Assembly (NCBI RefSeq): GCF_001679925.1
Contig: NZ_LYUZ01000092.1
Span: forward strand, 811-64,810
Reading direction: 5' to 3'
Source of the DNA: Leisingera sp. JC1
Lineage (GTDB): Bacteria > Pseudomonadota > Alphaproteobacteria > Rhodobacterales > Rhodobacteraceae
DNA: 64,000 bases
The notes beneath the pieces are model-generated. The model did not search any database. It was not told the DNA's origin and saw only the letters and a list, made by a program, of their open reading frames with translations. The position numbers were made by a program, and so were the translations under genes. Within the stretch, counting starts at the first letter, position 1; the number at the start of each line of letters is the position of its first letter. Of the stretch, positions 26,918 through 34,307 are shown in pieces.

Positions 26918-28090
26918 TCACGCCCGCTCGATCGCAATGGCCGTGCCTTCGCCGCCTCCGATGCAAATCGCAGCGACGCCGCGTTTCAGTCCGCGCTTTT
27001 CCAGAGCGTTCAGCAGGGTGACCATGATCCGCGCGCCGGAGGCGCCGATCGGGTGACCCAGCGCGCAGGCACCGCCGTTCACATTCACCTTGTCACGGGA
27101 GAGGCCCATTTCGTGCATGAAGGCCATCGGCACCACGGCAAAAGCCTCGTTCACTTCCCATAGGTCTACGTCTTCAACCGCCCAGCCGATGGATTTGAGC
27201 AGCTTCTGAGCTGCCGGCACCGGTGCAGTGGTGAACCAACCTGGCGCCTGGGCGTGGCTGGCGTGCCCAAGAATACGGGCGCGGATTTGCAGGCCCTGTG
27301 CCTCTGCAGCTTCGGACGAAGCAAGAACCAGAGCCGCCGCGCCATCCGAGATCGAAGAGGCATTGGCTGCGGTTACGGTACCATCCTTGCGGAACGCCGG
27401 CTTCAGCGTCGGGATCTTTTCCGGACGTGCAGATTTCGGCTGCTCATCAGCATCCATGACCACATCGCCCTTGCGGGTTTTCACGGTCACTGACGCGATT
27501 TCACCATCAAAAGCGCCGCTTTCCTGCGCCTCCAGAGCATTGGACAGCGATTTCAGCGCATATTCGTCCTGCGCCTCGCGGGTGAACTGGTACTTTTCGG
27601 CGCAGTCCTCGGCAAAGGTGCCCATCAGGCGGCCCTTGTCATAGGCGTCTTCCAGCCCGTCCAAGAACATGTGGTCAATCACCTGTCCGTGGCCGATGCG
27701 GGCGCCACCGCGCATCTTCGGCAGCATGTAGGGCGCATTGGTCATGCTCTCCATACCGCCGGCAACCATCGTGTCCGCGTGGCCCAGCGCGATCTGATCG
27801 AAGGCGATCATTGCCGCCTTCATGCCAGAACCGCACATCTTGTTGAGGGTCGTGGCCGGCACTTCTTCGCTCAGTCCTGCAGCAAACCCAGCCTGGCGCG
27901 CGGGCGCCTGCCCCTGCCCCGCCGGCAGAACGCAGCCCATCAGCACTTCATCCACGGTGGCAATTCCGGCCCCTTCCAGGGCCGCGCGGATTGCAGCACC
28001 ACCCAGTTCCGCAGCCGTCACCCCGTCATACATGCCCTGGAACCCGCCCATGGGCGTCCGGGCCGCTCCGGCGATAACAACATCTTTCAT
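26918..28090 (-). CDS. acetyl-CoA C-acetyltransferase (thiolase)
   Basis: 390-residue thiolase that condenses two acetyl-CoA to acetoacetyl-CoA or runs in the degradative direction. The catalytic residues are visible: Cys in NKMCGSGMKA, His and the GHPIGASGARI block, and the terminal Cys motif CIGGGEGTAIAIE. The length matches the PhaA/AtoB group. GGAGGAAAA precedes the ATG at 28090; a TTG 15 bp upstream lies over that site. It lies 93 bp upstream of msrC on the same strand and is divergent from the STAS gene. Its direction in vivo cannot be told. Confidence 0.93.
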   Translation of the reverse strand: MKDVVIAGAARTPMGGFQGMYDGVTAAELGGAAIRAALEGAGIATVDEVLMGCVLPAGQGQAPARQAGFAAGLSEEVPATTLNKMCGSGMKAAMIAFDQIALGHADTMVAGGMESMTNAPYMLPKMRGGARIGHGQVIDHMFLDGLEDAYDKGRLMGTFAEDCAEKYQFTREAQDEYALKSLSNALEAQESGAFDGEIASVTVKTRKGDVVMDADEQPKSARPEKIPTLKPAFRKDGTVTAANASSISDGAAALVLASSEAAEAQGLQIRARILGHASHAQAPGWFTTAPVPAAQKLLKSIGWAVEDVDLWEVNEAFAVVPMAFMHEMGLSRDKVNVNGGACALGHPIGASGARIMVTLLNALEKRGLKRGVAAICIGGGEGTAIAIERA

Positions 28091-28185
28091 GCAATTTTCC
28101 TCCAATCGTCAAAATTATACCTACAGAAAAGTAAGCTTTGCGGTCTAGAGTGCTGCCTAATGACGTTACATCCCGGGGGATCACA

Positions 28186-28530
28186 ATGAGCCTGACGACC
28201 ACCATGACGGACGGTGCACAGATCGTCAAAGTCAATGCTGAGCGCATTGATGCCGCCATGGCTATCCAGTTCAAGGAAGACATGCGCACGGAAACCGAAG
28301 CTGGACCGGAGCGCGTCATTCTGGACCTGTCCGAAGTGCAATTTATTGATTCCAGCGGGCTTGGAGCAATTGTCGCGGCCATGAAACAGCTGGGCGGCAG
28401 CCGCAGGCTGGACCTGGCCGGTTTGACCCCAATGGTGGAGAAAGTTTTCCGGCTGACGCGTATGGACACGATCTTTGACCTCTACAGTTCGCTGAGTGAA
28501 GCAACCGCCCCGGCCAGCGCAAACTCTTGA
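28186..28530 (+). CDS. STAS-domain anti-sigma factor antagonist
   Basis: 114-residue cytoplasmic STAS protein of the SpoIIAA/RsbV type. The phosphorylation motif is present (VQFIDSSGLGAIVAAMKQL, with Ser in DSSGLG), flanked by VILDLSE and LAGLTPMVEKVFRLTRMD, the normal order. GGGGGA lies 5 bp before the ATG at 28186. Its stop overlaps or is close to the following HATPase gene, the classical antagonist/anti-sigma kinase pair. No sigma factor or PP2C phosphatase gene is adjacent, so the output of the switch is not shown here. Confidence 0.9.
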   Translation: MSLTTTMTDGAQIVKVNAERIDAAMAIQFKEDMRTETEAGPERVILDLSEVQFIDSSGLGAIVAAMKQLGGSRRLDLAGLTPMVEKVFRLTRMDTIFDLYSSLSEATAPASANS

Positions 28531-28565
28531 AGACGACTGCGCTGGCGGCGCAAAGCGAGAAATTG

Positions 28566-29015
28566 ATGGTAAAAACCTTTGCCTGCTCGTTCACGGCCAC
28601 TAATCTGGATGCCCGCTCCGGCGTCTCATCCGTTGTGGACCGGTTGCGGACCCTGGGAATTCCAGCGGCCCGGGCGGACGAGGTGCAAATTGCACTGACT
28701 GAAGCTGTCAACAACGTGGTCGAGCATGCTTATGCGGAGAATGACCCCGGGGATGTCCGCATCCAGGCAGAACTTTCTCCAGAACGCTTGTGGGTCAGTA
28801 TTCAGGACGCTGGCGCCCCCTACCCGGACGGAGAACTGCCCGAAGGCAAGCCAGCTGACGTCAATGTTCCTGCCAAAAATTTACCTGAAGGCGGCTTCGG
28901 CTGGTTCTTGATCCGGGAACTCGCGAGCCAGGTTCAGTATGAGCGTTCCGAAGGCAGCAACAACCTGTCACTCTGTTTTGAGATCCAAGTCACAAGCCCT
29001 TCGGCTGAGGCTTGA
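28566..29015 (+). CDS. RsbW-like anti-sigma factor / HATPase_c_2 serine kinase
   Basis: 149-residue GHKL-ATPase protein with the N box (IALTEAVNNVVEHAYAE), the G1 motif (WVSIQDAGAPYP) and the G2 region (LPEGGFGWFLIRELASQVQYE). These kinases sequester a partner protein and phosphorylate the STAS antagonist. The ATG at 28566 was taken as start; a TTG at 28527 overlapping the STAS stop by ATGA-like geometry would add 13 residues, but neither has a strong Shine-Dalgarno. It is co-directional with the STAS gene and certainly its partner. Target unknown. Confidence 0.87.
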   Translation: MVKTFACSFTATNLDARSGVSSVVDRLRTLGIPAARADEVQIALTEAVNNVVEHAYAENDPGDVRIQAELSPERLWVSIQDAGAPYPDGELPEGKPADVNVPAKNLPEGGFGWFLIRELASQVQYERSEGSNNLSLCFEIQVTSPSAEA

Positions 29016-29140
29016 AAATATCTTGCGGAAATCGCAGGTGAGTAGGCGCAAATTTAACGCTTCGCCACAATTGCGCCGCATTCCCGGCCCACCGCGGCCC
29101 AATAGAAATGCGAAACCTTACCTGTAGCTGAAACGAGCTT

Positions 29141-29187
29141 CCCCTGGTGCCGTGTGTTCTTGCCCCCACCAGAGCACGGCACCGGGG
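29141..29187 (+). other. long stem-loop after the STAS/HATPase pair
   Basis: GGTGCCGTG (29146-29154) pairs perfectly with CACGGCACC (29175-29183), and CCCC (29141-29144) with GGGG (29184-29187) extends the stem to 13 bp past one bulged T. No T-run follows. It lies in the 301-bp gap before the GGT gene and may be an end-protecting or factor-assisted termination structure. Confidence 0.55.
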
Positions 29188-29316
29188 ACATCTCTCTTAC
29201 AGCCTTCGCTTTTCTTTCACTGCTGTGACGCGCCGTCTGCTCCGGGCAGGCTGCAATTTGATTTGCCTTCAGGCCGCCCGTCTCTAGGCTTTGCGAGTCA
29301 AAACGGAAAGAGAGCC

Positions 29317-30891
29317 ATGCGAGACTTCCATTTACCTGGCCGTTCGGCTGTTTTTGCAGTTTCCGGGATGTGCGCCACCTCGCACCCGCTGGCGGCCCGC
29401 GTGGCCCTGGACATTCTGCAGCGCGGGGGCAATGCCATGGACGCGGCTTTGGCCGGAGCTGTACTGCTCGGTATCTGCGAACCGCAAATGACCGGTATCG
29501 GCGGAGACTGCTTTGTACTGTATTCGAGGCCCGGGAATGGTATCCAGGCATTGAACGGGTCAGGCTGCGCACCTGCAGATGCCTGTGCTGCGGATCTGCG
29601 AGCGCGGGGCTTGGGGGCAGTGCCATTGAACAGCGCGGACGCAATTACCATTCCATGCGCCATAGATGCTTTTTGCCGCCTTGCAGAGACAGAAGGACAA
29701 TTAGGGCTGGACACCCTGCTGCAGCCTGCCATCCATTACGCTGAACATGGCGTTCCTGTTGCTCCCCGTACCGCTTTTGACTGGAAAAACAGTGCCAAAA
29801 CCCTGCAAGGCGCAGCGCGTAAGCATTTTCTGAAGGACGGCCGCCCCCTAGGTAACGGAGAGATTTTCCGTGCACCGGGTCAAGCCGAAGTGCTGCGCCG
29901 GATCGCGAGACACGGGCGTGATGCCTTTTACTCAGGGGAAGTGGCGGAGGACATGACTGCAGCATTGTCAGCTTACGGCGGCACACACACTATGCAGGAC
30001 TTTGAAGCCGCAGGCAGCTTTGCCACGTGTCCGGTTGAAGGCCGCTACAAGGGCAGCCGTCTGGCCGAACACCCGCCCAATGGGCAAGGTGCGACGGCGA
30101 TCCTGCTCCTCAACATCCTCAAGCACTTCGATCTTGGCAGCTTGGATCCTTTCGGGGCTGAGCGCGCGCATCTCGAAGCCGAGGCTGCCAAACTAGCCTA
30201 TGACGCACGTAACCGGTTCCTAGCCGACCCGGATCACACCGCACGGCTCGGCCACATGCTTTCGCCTGAAACCGCGGCGCAGCTTGCGGCTTTGATTGAC
30301 CCAAAGCACGCGATGCCCGCCGCTGAACCGCTGACCGAAGCCGTGCACAAAGACACCGTGTATATTACCGTGGTAGACAAGGACCGGATGTCAGTGTCGC
30401 TGATTTATTCGATCTTCCACGGGTTCGGCTCTGGTATCGCTTCGGAGAAGTTTGGAATTTTGCTGCAAAACCGCGGTGCGGGCTTTACGCTTGAGGAAGG
30501 TCATCCGAACGAGTTCGGTCCCGGAAAGCGGCCGATGCACACGATCATTCCTGCCATGCTGAAGCAAGGTGAAGACGTGATCATGCCATTCGGCGTGATG
30601 GGCGGCGGATACCAGCCGACCGGCCACGCGAGGCTGGTATCAAACCTTTTGGATTTCGGTATGGACCTGCAATCCGCAATCGATGCCCCGCGATGCTTCA
30701 CCGACAGTGGCACTTTGAAAGTTGAGCGCGGCTATTCTGATGCGGTCCGGCGGCAGCTGAGCGAAATGGGGCACAACATTGAAACGCCGGACACACCGCT
30801 AGGCGGTGCGCAGGCGATCCGCATCAATGATTCTGGTGTGCTGGAAGGCGGCAGTGATCCGCGTAAGGACGGCTGTGCTTTGGGCTACTGA
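29317..30891 (+). CDS. gamma-glutamyltransferase family protein, cytoplasmic type
   Basis: 524-residue Ntn-hydrolase homologue that would self-cleave into two subunits and hydrolyse or transfer gamma-glutamyl groups. Family blocks are GGNAMDAALAGAVLLGICEPQMTGIGGDCF, the HPPNGQGAT segment, and MGGGYQPTGHARLVSNLLD. The nucleophile position is Thr347 in KDTVYITVVDKD, where canonical enzymes read TTHxxVVD, so the second Thr is Val and the His is Tyr. GGAAAGAGAG precedes the ATG at 29317. No signal peptide is seen, unlike E. coli GGT, so it acts in the cytoplasm. The true substrate may differ from glutathione. Confidence 0.87.
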   Translation: MRDFHLPGRSAVFAVSGMCATSHPLAARVALDILQRGGNAMDAALAGAVLLGICEPQMTGIGGDCFVLYSRPGNGIQALNGSGCAPADACAADLRARGLGAVPLNSADAITIPCAIDAFCRLAETEGQLGLDTLLQPAIHYAEHGVPVAPRTAFDWKNSAKTLQGAARKHFLKDGRPLGNGEIFRAPGQAEVLRRIARHGRDAFYSGEVAEDMTAALSAYGGTHTMQDFEAAGSFATCPVEGRYKGSRLAEHPPNGQGATAILLLNILKHFDLGSLDPFGAERAHLEAEAAKLAYDARNRFLADPDHTARLGHMLSPETAAQLAALIDPKHAMPAAEPLTEAVHKDTVYITVVDKDRMSVSLIYSIFHGFGSGIASEKFGILLQNRGAGFTLEEGHPNEFGPGKRPMHTIIPAMLKQGEDVIMPFGVMGGGYQPTGHARLVSNLLDFGMDLQSAIDAPRCFTDSGTLKVERGYSDAVRRQLSEMGHNIETPDTPLGGAQAIRINDSGVLEGGSDPRKDGCALGY

Positions 30892-30928
30892 TGCCTGCGG
30901 TTCAACCCGCAAGAACCGGGTTCGGATT

Positions 30929-31255
30929 TCAGTTCAGCTGGTAGTGCAGAGAATAGGCGCCACCGTCAAAACTGCCAAACATTTCAGGAACATCCGGATG
31001 TCCAACTGGCTCTCCCGAGTAATCCGCAACGAGGTTTTGTTCGGAAACATAAGCGACGTAGTAGCTTTGGTCGTTCTCGGCCAGGAGATGATAAAACGGC
31101 TGATCCTTGACCGGCCGGCTGTCTTCGGGAATCGCTTCATACCATTCTTCGGTATTCGAGAATTCAGGATCCACATCAAAGACGACACCGCGGAAGGGAT
31201 GCTTCCGGTGGCGGACGACCTGCCCAAGATTGTATTTTGCGCGTGTTCTCATCAT
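30929..31255 (-). CDS. hspQ: heat shock protein HspQ (YccV-like hemimethylated-DNA-binding fold)
   Basis: 108-residue cytoplasmic protein. HspQ in E. coli is a Lon-protease specificity factor that also promotes degradation of denatured DnaA. The YccV-like core is plain: FRGVVFDVDPEFSNTEEW, QPFYHLLAENDQSYYVAYVSEQNL and VADYSGEPVGHPDVPEMF. Two consecutive Met codons could serve as start (31255 or 31252). It is convergent with the GGT gene across 37 bp. Strong family match; the role as Lon factor is by homology. Confidence 0.92.
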   Translation of the reverse strand: MMRTRAKYNLGQVVRHRKHPFRGVVFDVDPEFSNTEEWYEAIPEDSRPVKDQPFYHLLAENDQSYYVAYVSEQNLVADYSGEPVGHPDVPEMFGSFDGGAYSLHYQLN

Positions 31256-31587
31256 GGTCTTTTAGCCCCCGTACTATCTAAATAGCGCGTGCGCCGGGGG
31301 AAAGTCCAACTCTTGAGGCAAATTATCGGGGAAACAGACTGTGGAGGCCGCTTTAACAGTGGCAAAAGCGCTCACTTTGCCGGGTTCTGCCCGTCGTCTG
31401 GTAAATCGGTTACCGCATGCTCCGGAACGTCCTCGAACGGTGCGAATGAATTTGCGGGAATTTAGCGATCCGGTTCGGGGTTTTCCCGCAACTGCAGCGG
31501 CAACCGTTTCTGGAAATGTGATTTCCTCGCCTGCTGCAATCCGCTAAAGTTGCCCAAAACAAACCCAAAACAAAATGGGCAGAGGCA
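31256..31587. other. 332-bp intergenic region between hspQ and a lipoprotein gene
   Basis: The two flanking genes diverge, so both promoters should lie here. No convincing open frame, RNA gene, repeat or clear -35/-10 pair was recognised. Confidence 0.5.
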
Positions 31588-32175
31588 ATGAGCAGACTCA
31601 TCAGCGCCCTCGTTCTCCTCATGGCGGTTGCGTCTTGCGGAGGCGGGCACAAAGCGCCACCGCGCAACTTGGACAATGCCTGCAGCATTATCCAGCAGCG
31701 CCCTGAATACCTGAAAGCCTTCCGCGCAACCCAGCGCCGCTGGGGCGTGCCGGTGCATGTGCAAATGGCAACGATCTATCACGAAAGCCGCTTTCGGGGC
31801 GATGCCAGGACACCGCATCAGTATTTGCTGGGAGTGATTCCGGTCGGACGGCAATCCAGCGCGTATGGTTACAGTCAGGCCCTGGACGGCACCTGGGACG
31901 ATTACCGCCAAGACACCGGGCGGCGTCGTGCAAAACGCGACCGTATTGGCGATGCCGCAGACTTCATGGGCTGGTACATGCGCAAGAGTCTCGAGAAGAA
32001 CGGCATCCCTCTTTATGATGCGCGGAACCAGTATCTTGCCTACCACGAAGGCCACAGCGGCTATGCCCGCGGCAGTTACCGCTCCAAGGCCTGGCTGATG
32101 CGCGTTGCCGGTCAGGTCGAGACCCGGGCCCAGACATACCAGGCGCAGCTCGCGACTTGCCGCAAGTTCCGCTGA
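31588..32175 (+). CDS. lytic transglycosylase-like (SLT domain) lipoprotein
   Basis: 195-residue predicted lipoprotein. A hydrophobic signal with lipobox VASC (Cys near residue 17) points to outer-membrane or periplasmic anchoring. Residues about 45-190 resemble the lysozyme-like SLT fold: MATIYHESRFRGDA contains the catalytic-type Glu, and SSAYGYSQALDGTWDDYRQDTG resembles the conserved GLMQ/YGYSQ motif. The C-terminal YLAYHEGHSGY is typical of this family. The expected reaction is cleavage of peptidoglycan glycan strands with 1,6-anhydro product. The start at 31588 follows AGAGGCA. No operon partner is obvious. Confidence 0.85.
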   Translation: MSRLISALVLLMAVASCGGGHKAPPRNLDNACSIIQQRPEYLKAFRATQRRWGVPVHVQMATIYHESRFRGDARTPHQYLLGVIPVGRQSSAYGYSQALDGTWDDYRQDTGRRRAKRDRIGDAADFMGWYMRKSLEKNGIPLYDARNQYLAYHEGHSGYARGSYRSKAWLMRVAGQVETRAQTYQAQLATCRKFR

Positions 32176-32237
32176 TTTTGACACAGGCTGGATTTTCGTC
32201 CCCTCCCCCCTAACATTCAGGGGGGAGGACACAGCGC

Positions 32238-33629
32238 ATGGAACGCAGGCTCGCTGCCATTCTGGTCGCCGACATGGCCGGTTACTCCCGTTTGATGGAA
32301 GACGATGAAGAAGGGGTGCTGACCCGGCAAAAAGGGCATCGTAAAAATTTAATCGACCCGCAAATCATAGCCAACCGCGGCCATACAATAAAAACCACCG
32401 GCGATGGCATGCTGGTGGAGTTCGCCTCGGCTCATGATGCTGTCAGCTGCGCCCTGGAAATCCAAAAGGCAATGGCGGAACGCGAGGCAGACACGCCAGA
32501 GCAACTGCGCATCCGGTACCGCGTTGGGATCAACATCGGTGATGTGATTTTCGACGGTGCAGACATCTTCGGTGACGGCGTAAATGTTGCAGCCCGGCTC
32601 GAAGGGTTGGCGGAACCTGGCGGCATTTACATCTCCGGCATCGTGCATGAAACCGTTGCAGGGCGGCAAAGCGAAAGTTTCCAGGACATGGGATCTCAGC
32701 GGGTCAAGAATATTTCGCGCCCGGTCCGGGTCTGGCAGTGGGTCCCTGAGGCCCGCCCAGAACGCAAACCTCCGGAAGCAGCGCTGCAGCAACGTGTCAA
32801 ATACTGCTCCTCCTCCGATGGAACTCATTTGGCCTACACGACAATCGGAGACGGTCCGCCTGTTCTCAAGGCGCCAAACTGGATTAACCACATTGAATAT
32901 GAATGGAAAAGCCCCGTGTGGGGGCAGTTTCTGTCTGAGTTTGCCAGCAATTGCAGCCTGACCCGCTTTGATCAGCGCGGCAACGGGCTGTCAGACTGGG
33001 AAGCGGAAGAAATATCCGAAGACCGGATGATTGACGACATGCTCTCGGTTGCCGATGCTGCAGGGCTGCATCGCTTTGCCTTGTTCGGAATCAGCCAAGG
33101 CGCTGCCTTCTCCATGCGATTTGCGGCAAAACACCCTGAGAGAGTCAAATGTCTGGTTCTGCTTGGCGGATACGTGCGCGGGCGCCTGCAGCGCGGGGAC
33201 CCAGAGGCAGACCGGTTTTATCAGATCGGCTACAACATGATCCGGGACGGATGGGGGTCACCGAACTCCATTTACCGGCATTTCTTCACCACTACTTACA
33301 TTCCCGACGCCACAGCGGAGGAAGGAGAATCATTTGACGAACTGCAGCGGCTGTCCACCAATACGGAAAACGCGCTGCGGATCATGGAAATGAATGCCGC
33401 GATAGATGCCACGCCGCATGCAGAAAACGTCAGGGTCCCCACCCTGGTTCTGCACTGCCGCGGTGACCGTGCGGTGCCTATTGAGGAAGGCCGACTGGCG
33501 GCGCGGCTGATCCCCGGCGCCAGCTTTGTTGAGCTGCCCGGCAACAACCACGGCATGGTTGGCGGGCACCCGGGTTTTCAAGAGTTCTTTGACGAAGCCG
33601 TCCCCTTCATTCGCCACCACGCAGAATGA
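32238..33629 (+). CDS. class III adenylate cyclase fused to an alpha/beta hydrolase domain
   Basis: 463-residue two-domain protein. Residues 1-170 are a class III cyclase homology domain with metal-binding Asp12 (VADMAGYSR) and Asp56 (TTGDGML), the Lys52 and Asp109 positions expected for ATP, and transition-state Asn116 and Arg120 (GDGVNVAARLE). Residues about 188-460 are an alpha/beta hydrolase with nucleophile elbow GISQGAA (Ser286), an Asp in HCRGDRAVP and a His in GNNHGM. All catalytic positions of both domains look intact. There is no membrane segment. It could couple cAMP synthesis to a small ligand or ester bound by the hydrolase domain; this coupling is inference. Single gene, convergent with lolA. 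Confidence 0.9.
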   Translation: MERRLAAILVADMAGYSRLMEDDEEGVLTRQKGHRKNLIDPQIIANRGHTIKTTGDGMLVEFASAHDAVSCALEIQKAMAEREADTPEQLRIRYRVGINIGDVIFDGADIFGDGVNVAARLEGLAEPGGIYISGIVHETVAGRQSESFQDMGSQRVKNISRPVRVWQWVPEARPERKPPEAALQQRVKYCSSSDGTHLAYTTIGDGPPVLKAPNWINHIEYEWKSPVWGQFLSEFASNCSLTRFDQRGNGLSDWEAEEISEDRMIDDMLSVADAAGLHRFALFGISQGAAFSMRFAAKHPERVKCLVLLGGYVRGRLQRGDPEADRFYQIGYNMIRDGWGSPNSIYRHFFTTTYIPDATAEEGESFDELQRLSTNTENALRIMEMNAAIDATPHAENVRVPTLVLHCRGDRAVPIEEGRLAARLIPGASFVELPGNNHGMVGGHPGFQEFFDEAVPFIRHHAE

Positions 33630-33642
33630 GCTGCTTTTTCCT

Positions 33643-34227
33643 TCAGCGAGACCGGCCAGTGGTGACGAAAAGGCTTGAGGACAGCTTAACACCAGTTTCC
33701 ATCGCCCCCAGGATAACGGTCGTCTGGCCTCCGGCGCCGTCATGGATCACCCATTTGCGCAGTTCGACTGGACTGCCGGTGAACATCATCTCGATGCTGC
33801 CATAGTCGGGGTTTTCCGGATCCTGCGCCCGGACGATTGTCGATGTGCCGTCAAAACTGTGCCCAACCACCATATTGGCGCGGCCCAGATCAACCCTGCG
33901 GTCCAGAATAATAGAAAGAGGTGTCCGCTTCAGCGGGTAGGTTTCGGGTGGCTGGTTCGACTTCGGATCGTGGATCACTACCGCGCCGCCTCCGGCTACA
34001 ACGGTACCGCCGCCTTTGCCGTCATATTCAAAACGCATCCTGCCAGGCCGGTGCATGTACAGCTTGCCGGTGGACAGGCTGCCGTCATCGTTGATTTGGG
34101 TAAAGGGTGACGACGCCGTTGAGATCCCATTCAGGTAACGGGAAATCTCATTGAGGCTCAGTTTCTCTGCCGCCCAAGACGCGGGGGCCATGAAGGTCAG
34201 CGCAAGCGCAAGTGCAATCCGTTTCAT
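33643..34227 (-). CDS. lolA: outer-membrane lipoprotein carrier LolA
   Basis: 194-residue periplasmic chaperone that takes lipoproteins from LolCDE to the outer membrane. The signal peptide spans residues 1-19 (MKRIALALALTFMAPASWA, cleavage before AEKL). The mature part shows the LolA barrel: FTQINDDGSLSTGKLYMHRPGRMRFEYD, then VVIHDPKSNQ and ETYPLKRTPLSIIL. It is encoded downstream of ftsK on the same strand, 80 bp away, an order common in alphaproteobacteria. Strong assignment. Confidence 0.93.
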   Translation of the reverse strand: MKRIALALALTFMAPASWAAEKLSLNEISRYLNGISTASSPFTQINDDGSLSTGKLYMHRPGRMRFEYDGKGGGTVVAGGGAVVIHDPKSNQPPETYPLKRTPLSIILDRRVDLGRANMVVGHSFDGTSTIVRAQDPENPDYGSIEMMFTGSPVELRKWVIHDGAGGQTTVILGAMETGVKLSSSLFVTTGRSR

Positions 34228-34261
34228 GGGTTCAACATAGGAGTGCTGCTGCAGAAGTGAA

Positions 34262-34290
34262 GATGCCGGAGCCTTCGCGGCCCCGGCATC
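34262..34290. other. stem-loop between ftsK and lolA
   Basis: GATGCCGGAGCC (34262-34273) and GGCCCCGGCATC (34279-34290) form a 12-bp stem with one mismatch and a 5-base loop. No T-run follows on the minus strand, so lolA may still be reached by ftsK transcription. Possible partial terminator or mRNA processing site. Confidence 0.55.
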
Positions 34291-34307
34291 GGCAGAAATT
34301 CGTCAGC

